A stretch of 64,000 nt of DNA from Marinobacter sp. NP-4(2019). GTDB taxonomy: Bacteria; Pseudomonadota; Gammaproteobacteria; Pseudomonadales; Oleiphilaceae. Within the stretch, counting starts at the first letter, position 1. Every line of letters starts with the position of its first letter. A program made the translations under genes and the position numbers. The DNA lies in the NCBI RefSeq assembly GCF_003994855.1, contig NZ_CP034142.1, positions 1 through 64,000 on the forward strand, given 5' to 3'. Shown here piece by piece: positions 1-8,379 of this stretch. Under the pieces are notes generated by a model, which worked only from the letters and a program-made list of their open reading frames with translations, had not been told where the DNA came from and did no database searches.

Positions 1-126
1 AGTGTGGAGAACCAACTGGTGGAGCCGTTCTGTGGTAACAAGCCGCGGCCGGATTTCCTTGGCAACCGGACCCGCACTGAGGCTTTACAGCCAGTCCGCG
101 CACCGGTGCTGGAGCCCACCGGCTAA
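1..126 (+). CDS. 3' end of an unidentified gene (partial)
   Basis: The first frame reads open from the window edge for 41 codons to a TAA at 124-126, immediately followed by a strong hairpin. The visible C-terminus (starting SVENQLVEPFCGNKP and ending PVLEPTG) has no motif I recognise. The position of the stop directly before a terminator-like hairpin, convergent with the leftward gene ending at 165, supports a real gene end rather than a chance frame. Only 41 residues are visible, so function cannot be assigned. Confidence 0.4.
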   Translation, partial: SVENQLVEPFCGNKPRPDFLGNRTRTEALQPVRAPVLEPTG

Positions 127-154
127 GCACCCTCCCGCGTCTGGCGGGGGGTGC
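127..154. terminator. Hairpin between convergent genes
   Basis: An 11-bp GC-rich stem (GCACCC-CCCGC paired with GCGGGGGGTGC, one bulged T) with a 5-nt loop lies between the TAA at 126 and the stop of the leftward gene at 165. Neither strand has a long T-tract, so it may stop transcription inefficiently or only protect 3' ends. Confidence 0.4.
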
Positions 155-164
155 CAGCTCCCCG

Positions 165-914
165 TCACAGGCCGTATTTGGTCTCGATGGCCTCGTACAT
201 GCCGGTATCGTGAACCTTCTTCAGGGCTGCGTTCAGCTCGTCAACCACACTGTCCGGAGTGGCGGGGTTGATCGCCAGGTACAGTTCTGTGTCATTGAAG
301 GAATAGACCGGCTCCAAACCTTCCACATCCTGCTGGGACGCAAAATAGGGACCGGCCAGGCGATCGGCGATCCACAGGTCGACCTGGCCCAGCTCCAGGC
401 GTTTGGGATTCAGATCGTCGCTGTCCAATGCGGACACCTCATAACCACGATCCAGCAGGTACTCGGTCATCACATCGTTGCGGTAACCACCAAACAGCAG
501 GCCCCGGGCATCTTCCAGAGTGTCGATCTTCAGATCGGTGTTGGCGGGGGCGAAAACCGTCCACAGGTTCTTGGTCAGCGGCCCGACCCACTTGAACATG
601 GGGGCGCGCTTTTCGGTATAGGTGGTGCAGAAGATACCGTGATTCTTCTTGTTCCTGGCGCGATTATAGCCGTAATCCCAGTTACGGAGTTTGATGACGT
701 AATCCAGGCTGGTATGACCGAGAATGGCCTTGACCATTTCGGTGCACAGACCATCGATACTGTCACCGTTGTGCTCGAAGGCACGGCCGGTGGCGCTCAT
801 GTTGTAGGGCGGGAAATTCTCGGTGTAAAAGTAGAGCTTTTCAGATGCGCTAACCTGGGACACCGACGTCGTCAGCGCCAGAATCAGGGTCAGGAATATG
901 GACAGTTTCCGCAC
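165..914 (-). CDS. Periplasmic substrate-binding protein, amino-acid ABC type (PBPb)
   Basis: This is a 249-residue exported solute-binding protein of the bacterial extracellular SBP family 3 (HisJ/ArtI-like), inferred from the overall pattern (FYTENFPPYN near the N-terminus, an acidic DGLCTEMVKAI segment, a C-terminal ALKKVHDTGMYEAI tail). The start is GTG at 914: AAGGAG lies eight bases upstream and the peptide then begins with a typical signal sequence (RKLSIFLTLILALTTSVSQVSA). No lipobox is seen. No permease or ATPase genes adjoin it, so it may be a stand-alone sensor or orphan SBP. The ligand cannot be deduced. Confidence 0.75.
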   Translation of the reverse strand: MRKLSIFLTLILALTTSVSQVSASEKLYFYTENFPPYNMSATGRAFEHNGDSIDGLCTEMVKAILGHTSLDYVIKLRNWDYGYNRARNKKNHGIFCTTYTEKRAPMFKWVGPLTKNLWTVFAPANTDLKIDTLEDARGLLFGGYRNDVMTEYLLDRGYEVSALDSDDLNPKRLELGQVDLWIADRLAGPYFASQQDVEGLEPVYSFNDTELYLAINPATPDSVVDELNAALKKVHDTGMYEAIETKYGL

Positions 915-1057
915 AGAGTTTCTCCTTGCAAAGATGTTCGCACCACAAGGTCGTGGCACGTTCGTTATGCGGCGGAGAAGTCTACCTGATGATTTAACAG
1001 TGTTTTATTGAATTCCTGTGTGTTTTCGTAAGGGCGGCGTATCGGTGAATGCGACGA

Positions 1058-2422
1058 CTACTTCCCGATACAGAAACTGCTGAAGATTTTCCCCAACAGA
1101 TCATCGGGGGTCATCACCCCGGTGATCTCTCCCAGGGCATCCTGGGCGGCGCGTAAGTCTTCCGCCAACAATTCACCAGCACCAAAACCGTCCAACTGGC
1201 CCTGTCCCTGAAGCATGGAGTCCCGGGCGCGCTCCAGTGCATCAAGATGCCGACGCCGGGCCAAGAAACCGCCCTCGGTGGTCGCCGCAAAGCCCATGCA
1301 CTGTTTCAGGTGATCCCGCAGGATCTCCAGTCCGTCCGCGGACTTGGCGGCAAGACGGATCACCGGTGCGGCCGGGTTATCCACAAGTCCGACGGTTTCT
1401 CCGGACAGGTCCACCTTGTTCCGGATCACCGTCACCGGCGCCGAGGCCGGCAACTGATCGATAAAGTCCGGCCAGATCTCGTGCGGGGTGGTTTCCGGGG
1501 TGGTGGTGGCATCCACCATCAGCAGGATCCGGTCGGCCTGACGGATCTCATCCCAGGCGCGGGCAATGCCGATCTGTTCCACTTCATCGGGACTGTCCCG
1601 CAACCCTGCGGTATCAATGATGTGCAAGGGCATGCCATCAATGTGGATATGTTCCCGCAACACGTCCCGGGTGGTTCCCTCAATGGCCGTCACGATGGCC
1701 GCTTCGCGTCCGGCCAGGGCATTGAGCAGGCTCGATTTGCCGGCATTGGGCCGGCCGGCGATCACCACTTTCATGCCATCACGGAGAATCGTGCCCTGTT
1801 GCGCTTCCGCCAGAATGCCTTCGAGGTCGGTAATCAGCTGTTGCAGGTCGTCGGCCACCTTGCCATCCGCAAGAAAGTCGATTTCTTCTTCAGGGAAATC
1901 GATGGCCGCTTCCACATAGATACGTAAGTGAGTAACCGCTTCCACCAGGCTTTCGATACGGCGGGAAAACACCCCTTGCATGGACCGGACCGCACATCGT
2001 GCAGCCTGTTCGGAACTGCTTTCTATCAGATCAGCAATGGCTTCCGCCTGGGTGAGGTCCAGTTTGTCGTTGAGAAACGCCCTTTCGGAGAACTCACCGG
2101 GTCGGGCAAGGCGAGCGCCAAGCTCACAGACCTGACGTAGCAACAGGTCCAGGATCACCGTTCCGCCATGGCCCTGGAGTTCGAAGACATCCTCTCCGGT
2201 AAAGGAGTTGGGATTGGGGAAGAACAGACCAATGCCCTCATCAATCAGCTGGTTTTGCTGGTCGTAGAATGGTCCGTAATGGGCGTAACGGGGCCGGGGT
2301 TCATAACCCAGCATCCGGCTGGCGATATCCCGCGCGCCCGGACCCGATACCCGGACAATACCAACACCGGCCTGACCGGGTGCGGTGGCAATGGCGGCAA
2401 TGGTATCGGTGACATACTGCAT
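1058..2422 (-). CDS. mnmE: tRNA modification GTPase MnmE (TrmE)
   Basis: A GTP-dependent, folate-binding partner of MnmG that forms the cmnm5 group at the tRNA wobble uridine 34. The 454 residues match the family length. Visible features are the N-terminal tetrahydrofolate domain (TIAAIATAPGQAGVGIVRVSG), the P-loop GRPNAGKSSLLN near residue 223, the DTAGLRD switch II motif, NKVD, and the invariant C-terminal FCIGK. The start ATG has AGGA about seven bases upstream. It lies downstream of yidC in the usual gammaproteobacterial order. mnmG, normally the next gene, is not adjacent here. Confidence 0.97.
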   Translation of the reverse strand: MQYVTDTIAAIATAPGQAGVGIVRVSGPGARDIASRMLGYEPRPRYAHYGPFYDQQNQLIDEGIGLFFPNPNSFTGEDVFELQGHGGTVILDLLLRQVCELGARLARPGEFSERAFLNDKLDLTQAEAIADLIESSSEQAARCAVRSMQGVFSRRIESLVEAVTHLRIYVEAAIDFPEEEIDFLADGKVADDLQQLITDLEGILAEAQQGTILRDGMKVVIAGRPNAGKSSLLNALAGREAAIVTAIEGTTRDVLREHIHIDGMPLHIIDTAGLRDSPDEVEQIGIARAWDEIRQADRILLMVDATTTPETTPHEIWPDFIDQLPASAPVTVIRNKVDLSGETVGLVDNPAAPVIRLAAKSADGLEILRDHLKQCMGFAATTEGGFLARRRHLDALERARDSMLQGQGQLDGFGAGELLAEDLRAAQDALGEITGVMTPDDLLGKIFSSFCIGK

Positions 2423-2448
2423 GGTGTTTTCCTGTGATCCTGAACCAG

Positions 2449-2473
2449 CAGAGGCTCCACGAAGGAGCCTCTG
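2449..2473 (-). other. Strong intercistronic hairpin between yidC and mnmE
   Basis: A perfect 10-bp stem (CAGAGGCTCC / GGAGCCTCTG) with a 5-nt loop lies in the 84-bp gap after yidC. There is no T-tract on the minus strand, so it is more likely an mRNA-stabilising or partial attenuation element than a full terminator. Confidence 0.45.
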
Positions 2474-2506
2474 TCAGGTTACGGTGTCAGACACGGTATC
2501 CGCAGA

Positions 2507-4204
2507 TCAGTGTTTTCTTCCCGCAACTTCCGCTTCAATCTTCCGCGTAATGTACCACTGCTGGGCAATGGACAGAATGTTGTTCACCAGCCAGTACAGT
2601 ACCAGACCGGCCGGGAACCACAGGAAGAAGACCGTGAAGATCAGTGGCATCATCTTCATGATCTTGGCCTGCATGGGGTCCGGTGGCGTCGGGTTCAGGC
2701 TCATCTGCAGGAACATGCTGGCGCCCATCAGGATTGGCAGGATGAAGTAGGGATCCATGACCGACAGATCGTTTATCCACAGCATGAACGGCGCATGTCG
2801 CAATTGCACGCTTTCGAACAGTACCCAGTACAGGGAAATAAACACTGGCATCTGCACCAGAATCGGCAGACAGCCACCCAGCGGATTGATCTTCTCCCGC
2901 TTGTACAGAGCCATCATTTCCTGAGACATGCGTTGACGGTCGTCGCCATAAAGCTCTTTCAGACGGGTCAGCTGTGGCGCTACCGCCCGCATTCTGGCCA
3001 TGGAACGGTAGCTGGTTGCGGACAGATGGAAGAACACTGCCTTGACCAGAACCGTTAGCAGGATGATCGCCACGCCCCAGTTGCCAACCAGGCCGTAGAA
3101 CCATTCCAGGATGATGAACAGTGGCAGTGCGATAAAGAACAGGAAGCCGAAATCAACGGTGCGGTCCATGTTCGGAGCAACGGCTTCCAGCCGATCGATG
3201 ATCTTGGGACCGACATAGGCCCGGGCACCGATTTCGGCAGTTTCACCGGGGGCTACTGTGGTGGCCGGGTAAACAAAGCCCATGACATAAAGCGGACCAC
3301 GCCGTGTAGTCTGGAACTGGGCCGGCTGATCCCTCTCAGGAACCCATGCCGTCAGGAAGTAATGCTGCAGAAACGCCAGCCAGCCGTTGGTCACCGACTG
3401 GTTAATCGGAGTTTCGCTGAGATCACTGAAATCGTATTTTTCGTAGGGGTCTTCCGGAGTGCTTACCACCATACCGAGGAAGGCCTTGATACCAAGACTG
3501 TTCTGGGCCGTTGGGTCGGGTGCCTGATCCCGGACAATTTTGCCGGTGAGGTTGGCTTTCCAGTCTTTATCGGACTGGTTATTGATCAGGTAACGCATAC
3601 CGATCTCATAACTGTCACGGGCAAACTGGTATTGCTTGGTAATTTCGACACCTGATTCGGTGGTATATGTCAGGTCGACTGTGAGCTCATTGGCGTCTTC
3701 CGACAGTTCGTAGCTCGAGGTAGCAGAATCATAGACCGGCGGTTGATTCCTGTTGCTGCTGTCGATCCCGTCACGACCAATCAATCCACTTTCCAGGACA
3801 TAGGTGCGGTTATCTGAATTGGTCAGGATCTTCAGCGAAGCCCTGCTATCCAGGGATTTGTCGTAATCCAGCAGGGAACTTTCGACGAGGTTGCCACCAA
3901 CACGATCGATCTTCAGCTCCAACACATCGGTTCGGACGGTGATCAACTGGTCGCTGACTTCAGTCGTGTTTGTATCACCAAGCGCCTGACTATCATCTTC
4001 CGGCGTGGTGAACTCTTCACGGCTGCCATTGCCGGTGGCGGTCTCTTCCGGAATCCGGAGGTCAGTGTCGCTGCCCGTAGACGAGGTCTGCTCAACAACC
4101 TGTTGCTGCTGTTGCGGCTGGTTATAGTCTTCGTTCCAGGCAAGTACCATCAGATAACTGACAATAGCGAGGCCGGCAAATAATACAATGCGTTGAATAT
4201 CCAT
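2507..4204 (-). CDS. yidC: Membrane protein insertase YidC
   Basis: Inner-membrane insertase acting alone or with SecYEG. The start is set at the ATG giving MDIQRIVLFAGLAIVSYLMVLAW, the family's usual N-terminal membrane anchor; an upstream in-frame extension would run into yidD. The 565 residues contain the large periplasmic P1 domain (roughly 60-340), then a C-terminal five-helix core including LFFIALPLFIILEWFYGLVG and the conserved PLGGCLPILVQMPVFISLYW and WFPAGLVLYWLVNN segments. The start lies five bases after the yidD stop, fitting co-expression with rpmH-rnpA-yidD. Confidence 0.97.
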   Translation of the reverse strand: MDIQRIVLFAGLAIVSYLMVLAWNEDYNQPQQQQQVVEQTSSTGSDTDLRIPEETATGNGSREEFTTPEDDSQALGDTNTTEVSDQLITVRTDVLELKIDRVGGNLVESSLLDYDKSLDSRASLKILTNSDNRTYVLESGLIGRDGIDSSNRNQPPVYDSATSSYELSEDANELTVDLTYTTESGVEITKQYQFARDSYEIGMRYLINNQSDKDWKANLTGKIVRDQAPDPTAQNSLGIKAFLGMVVSTPEDPYEKYDFSDLSETPINQSVTNGWLAFLQHYFLTAWVPERDQPAQFQTTRRGPLYVMGFVYPATTVAPGETAEIGARAYVGPKIIDRLEAVAPNMDRTVDFGFLFFIALPLFIILEWFYGLVGNWGVAIILLTVLVKAVFFHLSATSYRSMARMRAVAPQLTRLKELYGDDRQRMSQEMMALYKREKINPLGGCLPILVQMPVFISLYWVLFESVQLRHAPFMLWINDLSVMDPYFILPILMGASMFLQMSLNPTPPDPMQAKIMKMMPLIFTVFFLWFPAGLVLYWLVNNILSIAQQWYITRKIEAEVAGRKH

Positions 4205-4208
4205 AAAC

Positions 4209-4475
4209 TTACTGTTTGGTCTGGTTCGTGTTATGGGAATGGGTAGCCTGCCCGCAGTGGTCAGTGCCCGGTACCGGATCATACCCGCCTTCAGCCCATG
4301 GATGACACCTCAACAACCGTCCCACAGCAAAAAAAAGTCCTTTGAAAGCACCATGATGGGTGATGGCTTCAACGGCGTATTGCGAGCAGGTTGGATAATG
4401 CCGGCAGTGGCTGGCCATCAGGGGACTGATTGCATACTGGTAGAAGCGGATTGGCAGAAGCAGCAGTTTGCGCAT
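4209..4475 (-). CDS. yidD: Membrane protein insertion efficiency factor YidD
   Basis: A small, membrane-associated protein of 88 residues with the family pattern: LIRFYQYAISPLM, three clustered cysteines/histidines in SHCRHYPTCSQYA, and RLLRCHPWAEGGYDPVP. It is thought to help YidC-dependent insertion. Its ATG overlaps the rnpA stop by one base (TAATG) and yidC follows at once, which is the canonical arrangement. The tail after residue 70 (HCGQATHSHNTNQTKQ) is variable in the family. Confidence 0.95.
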   Translation of the reverse strand: MRKLLLLPIRFYQYAISPLMASHCRHYPTCSQYAVEAITHHGAFKGLFFAVGRLLRCHPWAEGGYDPVPGTDHCGQATHSHNTNQTKQ

Positions 4476-4879
4476 TAATCCGTTCCTTTACCGGTGGGAG
4501 AGGGGGCCGGTGTCGACGATTGAGCGTGCCGATGTTTTCGCTTCAGCCGTGACCAGAGGTCATTCAGCGTAGCAGTGACCGTCTGGTTATCAAGCTGAGC
4601 CAACCCCTGTCTACCAAGAACGATAATATCCAGGTCTGGCAGATCGGGCTGGAGCCTGAAGGTTTCCCGCACACGTCGCTTTATACGATTGCGCTGAACG
4701 GCAAGTTTCAGGTTTTTCTTGGAAAACACCAGACCGATCCTGGCGTGTCCCAATGAATTGGGTGTCGCCAGGATCAGAAAATTCCGGTGCGGAACTCTGA
4801 TGCTTACGTCGTTGAAGACTTTGCCGTAATCGCCGGGTTTCAGTAACCGATGGGATTTCGGGAAACTCAAAGCCTTCAT
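4475..4879 (-). CDS. rnpA: Ribonuclease P protein component
   Basis: Protein subunit of RNase P, which matures tRNA 5' ends. The 134 residues include the RNR signature (VQRNRIKRRVRETFR) about residues 60-75 and an N-terminal FPKSHRLLKPGDYGKVF typical of the family. The C-terminal tail is Ser/Thr/Pro-rich and probably disordered. It follows rpmH by 15 bases and shares its promoter. Confidence 0.97.
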   Translation of the reverse strand: MKALSFPKSHRLLKPGDYGKVFNDVSIRVPHRNFLILATPNSLGHARIGLVFSKKNLKLAVQRNRIKRRVRETFRLQPDLPDLDIIVLGRQGLAQLDNQTVTATLNDLWSRLKRKHRHAQSSTPAPSPTGKGTD

Positions 4880-4894
4880 GAGGCGGACGATGTC

Positions 4895-5029
4895 TTAAGC
4901 AGACAGACGCGCGCGACCCTTCGCACGACGACGGGAAATCACTTTGCGACCGTTGGCAGTGGCCATACGAGCACGGAAACCGTGAACGCGCTTACGCTTC
5001 AGTACGCTCGGTTGAAACGTTCTTTTCAT
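4895..5029 (-). CDS. rpmH: 50S ribosomal protein L34
   Basis: A highly basic 44-residue protein starting MKRTFQPSVLKRKRVHGFRA and ending GRARLSA, the full-length L34 pattern. The start is the ATG at 5029; a longer open frame upstream (about 29 extra codons) is not part of the family. It is the first gene of the rpmH-rnpA-yidD-yidC-mnmE transcript and its 5' side faces oriC. Confidence 0.98.
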   Translation of the reverse strand: MKRTFQPSVLKRKRVHGFRARMATANGRKVISRRRAKGRARLSA

Positions 5030-5105
5030 GGTGATGATCTCACATTTCAGCTGTTGGGAAATTCTGATGATTGGCTGGAAAATGAACAGCCAAAACAGGA
5101 GCGGC

Positions 5106-5134
5106 ATTCTATGCAAACTGGCTCACGAATTCAA
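5106..5134 (-). promoter_or_regulatory. rpmH promoter, sigma70-type
   Basis: On the minus strand TTGAAT (5129-5134) and TAGAAT (5106-5111) are separated by exactly 17 bases, with the -10 about 77 bases upstream of the rpmH ATG. Each hexamer matches consensus in 4-5 of 6 positions. Confidence 0.55.
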
Positions 5135-5598
5135 TGGCTAATGTGGGGAAGGGTGTGGAAAGTGCTGAGGTGATCGTCAACCAGGGATTCACTAATTAAA
5201 TCAGTAAGTCTTTTTTAATTTTCTTAAGGATTAATTATTACTGTTATTAGTAAGCAGGATTTCTGTGGATAATCCACTTTTCACACGTAATTTCATCAGC
5301 TTGAACCGTTTACAACCAGGTTGAAAAGGCGCTGTGAGGTCTGTGTACAAGCGATGCAGGGATTGTGAGTAACCTCGACCATCGACCAAAACGCAAGTTA
5401 TCCCCGTAGCCGTCACAAGGCTGCGCACAGGGTTAAACGCAGGGTATACACACAGGGCTGTGGGTAACCCCGCCAGGGAATATTTTTCTGTACACAAGCC
5501 TGTAGGTAAGTCTGTAAAAACCTGATAATAAAAAAATTAAATTTCCACAGGCTGTTCATGAACCGGTTTTTCCCCTTTTACTTGAAGGGCCCGCGGGG
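5135..5598. other. oriC: Chromosomal replication origin (oriC)
   Basis: The gene-free stretch between rpmH and dnaA holds one perfect DnaA box (TTATCCACA, minus strand, 5264-5272) and several near matches: TTGTACACA (5342-5350, minus), TTATCCCCG (5398-5406, plus), GTATACACA (5444-5452, plus) and TTACCCACA (5459-5467, minus). AT-rich DNA flanks the box cluster on both sides (about 5190-5255 and 5520-5545), and either side could be the unwinding element. Origins between rpmH and dnaA are established for Pseudomonas. The open frame of 88 codons inside this region (5231-5497) runs through the DnaA boxes and is not credible as a gene. Confidence 0.85.
5264..5272 (-). promoter_or_regulatory. Consensus DnaA box
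   Basis: TTATCCACA on the minus strand is a perfect high-affinity DnaA site. It is embedded in a 13-bp near-palindrome GTGGATAATCCAC (5265-5277). Confidence 0.85.
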
Positions 5599-5604
5599 TA
5601 GAAT
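5599..5604 (+). promoter_or_regulatory. Possible dnaA promoter -10 element
   Basis: TAGAAT lies 73 bases before the dnaA GTG. The 17 bases upstream of it are very GC-rich and no good -35 is visible, so this is only a candidate. Confidence 0.3.
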
Positions 5605-5677
5605 TCCGGGTCATCTCTGACATCGGGTTGAAGCAATCCGGTTTGAGAAAATTCTGAGGCATCGGAGGCAGGCTGTT

Positions 5678-7129
5678 GTGCCGAATACCATCTGGCATCA
5701 GTGTCTAGAAGTACTCCGGGACGAGTTTCCCGCCCAACAGTTCAATACCTGGCTAAGGCCGTTGCAGTCTGACCACCGTGAAGGTCAGCTGATGCTGTTT
5801 GCGCCCAACCGGTTTGTTATGGACTGGGTGAACGAAAAATACCTCAGGCGTATAGAGGAAGTATTGAAGGACCTGAATGGGGGGCAGGCACCCAGGGTCA
5901 ACATGAAGGTCGGGTCTGCACCGAAGGCCGGCGATCTGGTGGTGCGTTCGCAACCTGGAAACGAAGCGGGCGGGGCTACCCAGGAAGAGGCTGGCAGTTC
6001 TGTGACCGAGGAGGAAAAGGGGGTTGCGGCCACGGTGTCGTCACCTTCGGTAAGACCCCGGCACGACAGCGAGCGGCGTACGGTTCAGGTTGAAGGCGAT
6101 ATCAAGCACCAGAGTTTCCTGAACGAGGGCTTTACCTTTGAAACCTTTGTCGAAGGTAAATCGAACCAGTTGGCCCGTGCCGCGTCGATGCAAGTGGCTG
6201 AAAACCCCGGTGGCGCGTACAACCCGTTGTTCCTGTACGGCGGTGTTGGTTTGGGTAAGACCCACCTGATGCACGCCATTGGTAATGAGATCGTGCGGCG
6301 CAACCCCCGTGCCAAGGTAGCCTACCTGCGTTCCGAGCGGTTCGTTGCGGATATGGTTAAAGCGTTGCAGCTGAACGCCATCAATGAGTTCAAACGCTAT
6401 TACCGTTCGGTGGATGCGTTGCTGATCGATGATATCCAGTTCTTTGCCCGTAAGGAGCGTTCCCAGGAAGAGTTTTTCCACACCTTTAATGCGTTGCTTG
6501 AGGGCGGACAACAGGTCATCGTGACCTGTGACCGGTTCCCGAAAGAAATTGTGGATATGGAAGAGCGACTCAAGTCCCGGTTTGGTTGGGGGCTGACGGT
6601 AATGGTGGAACCACCGGAGCTGGAAACCCGGGTTGCGATCCTGATGAAAAAGGCCGAGCAGGCCAACGTCAAGCTGAGCAGCGAAGCGGCTTTTTTTATT
6701 GCCCAGAAAATCCGTTCAAACGTTCGGGAATTAGAAGGGGCGCTTCGTCTGGTGATAGCGAATGCTCACTTCACGGGGTCGGAAATAACCCCGCCGTTCA
6801 TACGGGAAAGCCTGAAGGACTTGTTGGCCCTCCATGAAAAACAGGTCAGCATAGATAACATTCAGCGCACGGTGGCGGAGTATTACAAGATCAAGGTTGC
6901 GGATTTGCTGTCGAAGCGGCGGACCCGAACGGTAACCCGTCCGCGGCAAGTGGCCATGGCGCTGTCGAAGGAGCTGACCAATCACAGTCTGCCGGAAATC
7001 GGCGATGCGTTTGGTGGCCGAGATCACACCACGGTGTTGCATGCCTGCAAGAAGATCGTCGAATTGCAGGAGACGGATCCCAGTATCCGTGAGGATTATC
7101 AGAACTTTATGAGGCTGCTGACCACCTGA
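5678..7129 (+). CDS. dnaA: Chromosomal replication initiator DnaA
   Basis: AAA+ initiator that binds DnaA boxes and opens oriC. It has 483 residues with a GTG start preceded by GGAGG nine bases upstream. Domain I (IWHQCLEVLRDEFPAQQFNTW) is followed by a variable acidic linker (about 85-145), the AAA+ core with Walker A GGVGLGKTH near residue 188 and Walker B LLIDDIQFF near 250, and the domain IV helix-turn-helix with the signature GRDHTTVLHACKKI near 447. It heads the replication gene block and is adjacent to its target origin. Confidence 0.99.
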   Translation: MPNTIWHQCLEVLRDEFPAQQFNTWLRPLQSDHREGQLMLFAPNRFVMDWVNEKYLRRIEEVLKDLNGGQAPRVNMKVGSAPKAGDLVVRSQPGNEAGGATQEEAGSSVTEEEKGVAATVSSPSVRPRHDSERRTVQVEGDIKHQSFLNEGFTFETFVEGKSNQLARAASMQVAENPGGAYNPLFLYGGVGLGKTHLMHAIGNEIVRRNPRAKVAYLRSERFVADMVKALQLNAINEFKRYYRSVDALLIDDIQFFARKERSQEEFFHTFNALLEGGQQVIVTCDRFPKEIVDMEERLKSRFGWGLTVMVEPPELETRVAILMKKAEQANVKLSSEAAFFIAQKIRSNVRELEGALRLVIANAHFTGSEITPPFIRESLKDLLALHEKQVSIDNIQRTVAEYYKIKVADLLSKRRTRTVTRPRQVAMALSKELTNHSLPEIGDAFGGRDHTTVLHACKKIVELQETDPSIREDYQNFMRLLTT

Positions 7130-7184
7130 TAACCGGGATGGTTGCGGACAACATTCACCTTCCAATAAAAGAATGCTGAGTGCC

Positions 7185-8285
7185 ATGAAACTGACGATCA
7201 GCCGAGAATCACTGCTTACCCCGTTGCAATCCATTGCCGGGGTCGTAGAGCGCAAACAGACCATGCCGGTGTTGTCGAATGTATTGCTGGTGGCCGAGGA
7301 CAACACCCTCACCATGACCGGTACCAATATGGAAGTGGAGTTGGTGGGGCGAATTACGCCTGTGCATGTGGATCAGCCGGGGAAGATTACCGTGCCAGCG
7401 AGAAAACTTGCAGACATCTGTCGCGCGCTGGGCGATGAAGCACCGATCGAGCTCGCCCTGGAAGGAGACCGTCTGCACCTTCGTTGTGGGGCGAGTCATT
7501 TTACTCTGTCGACCTTGCCGGCCGAGCATTTTCCGAACGTCGAGGACGACGCGGAAAGCTTCCGTCTTGAGGTACCCCAGAAAGAATTGGGGCGCATGCT
7601 GGATGCCACGGCGTTTGCCATGGCACAGCAGGATGTTCGCTACTATTTGAACGGCTTGTTGCTGGAAGTGGATCAGGGCCACATACGTACCGTGGCGACG
7701 GATGGCCACCGGCTGGCGATGGCTCACTTCGACCTGCCCACCGGCAGCGATCTCCGTCAGGTGATCGTTCCGCGTAAGGGGGTGCTCGAGTTGGCGCGGC
7801 TGCTGGATGATGTGGAGACTCCCGCCACTCTGGTGATTGGGGATAACCACCTGCGGGCAACGGTCGGTAGCTATACCTTTACCTCGAAACTGATCGAGGG
7901 CAAATTCCCGGACTACAATCGCGTCATACCACGTGGTGGCGATAAGGTTGTGCTGGCCGATCGGGCGACGCTGAAGAATACCCTGCAACGGGCGGGGATC
8001 CTGTCCCATGAAAATATTCGTGGTGTTCGGCTGAACCTGGCGCCCAATGAGCTTCAGGTCTTTGCCAATAACCCGGATCAGGAACAGGCCGAAGACGCGC
8101 TGCCGGTAGAGTATCAGGGCGAATCACTGCAGATCGGCTTTAATGTAGGCTACTTGGTGGATGTGATGAACGCGCTGGACGAGGACCAGGTCAAGATTAC
8201 CCTGTCCAACCCGAACAGCAGCGCGTTGATTGAAGCCCAGAACGACAATCGCTGCCTGTACGTGGTCATGCCCATGCGTCTGTAA
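7185..8285 (+). CDS. dnaN: DNA polymerase III sliding clamp (beta subunit)
   Basis: The ring-shaped processivity clamp of Pol III. The start at 7185 gives MKLTISRESLLTPLQSIAGVVERKQTMP, the canonical N-terminus, and 366 residues, as expected; the ATG four codons earlier is less likely. Conserved clamp features include the C-terminal CLYVVMPMRL and a FTSKLIEGKFPDYNRVIP segment. It follows dnaA by 55 bases. An unrelated gene follows it instead of recF. Confidence 0.98.
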   Translation: MKLTISRESLLTPLQSIAGVVERKQTMPVLSNVLLVAEDNTLTMTGTNMEVELVGRITPVHVDQPGKITVPARKLADICRALGDEAPIELALEGDRLHLRCGASHFTLSTLPAEHFPNVEDDAESFRLEVPQKELGRMLDATAFAMAQQDVRYYLNGLLLEVDQGHIRTVATDGHRLAMAHFDLPTGSDLRQVIVPRKGVLELARLLDDVETPATLVIGDNHLRATVGSYTFTSKLIEGKFPDYNRVIPRGGDKVVLADRATLKNTLQRAGILSHENIRGVRLNLAPNELQVFANNPDQEQAEDALPVEYQGESLQIGFNVGYLVDVMNALDEDQVKITLSNPNSSALIEAQNDNRCLYVVMPMRL

Positions 8286-8298
8286 CGTTGGTTGAGCT

Positions 8299-8320
8299 GG
8301 GCCACAAGCATGGGTGGCCC
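8299..8320 (+). other. Hairpin after dnaN
   Basis: A 7-bp stem GGGCCAC / GTGGCCC with an 8-nt loop starts 14 bases after the dnaN stop. It lacks a T-tract, so termination would be partial at best. Confidence 0.3.
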
Positions 8321-8379
8321 GTACGGATGTCGGGGATTGGCTATACATCGGGTTCAGCAAACGTTGAGGTGAATGGATA

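Noticed and set aside
2..271. 89-codon open frame at the left edge
   Set aside because: It overlaps the binding-protein gene antisense and ignores the TAA-hairpin gene end seen in another frame; composition is Trp/Arg/Ser-rich like a shadow frame.
5231..5497. 88-codon minus-strand frame in the origin
   Set aside because: It runs through the DnaA boxes, has no ribosome site and no recognisable protein pattern.
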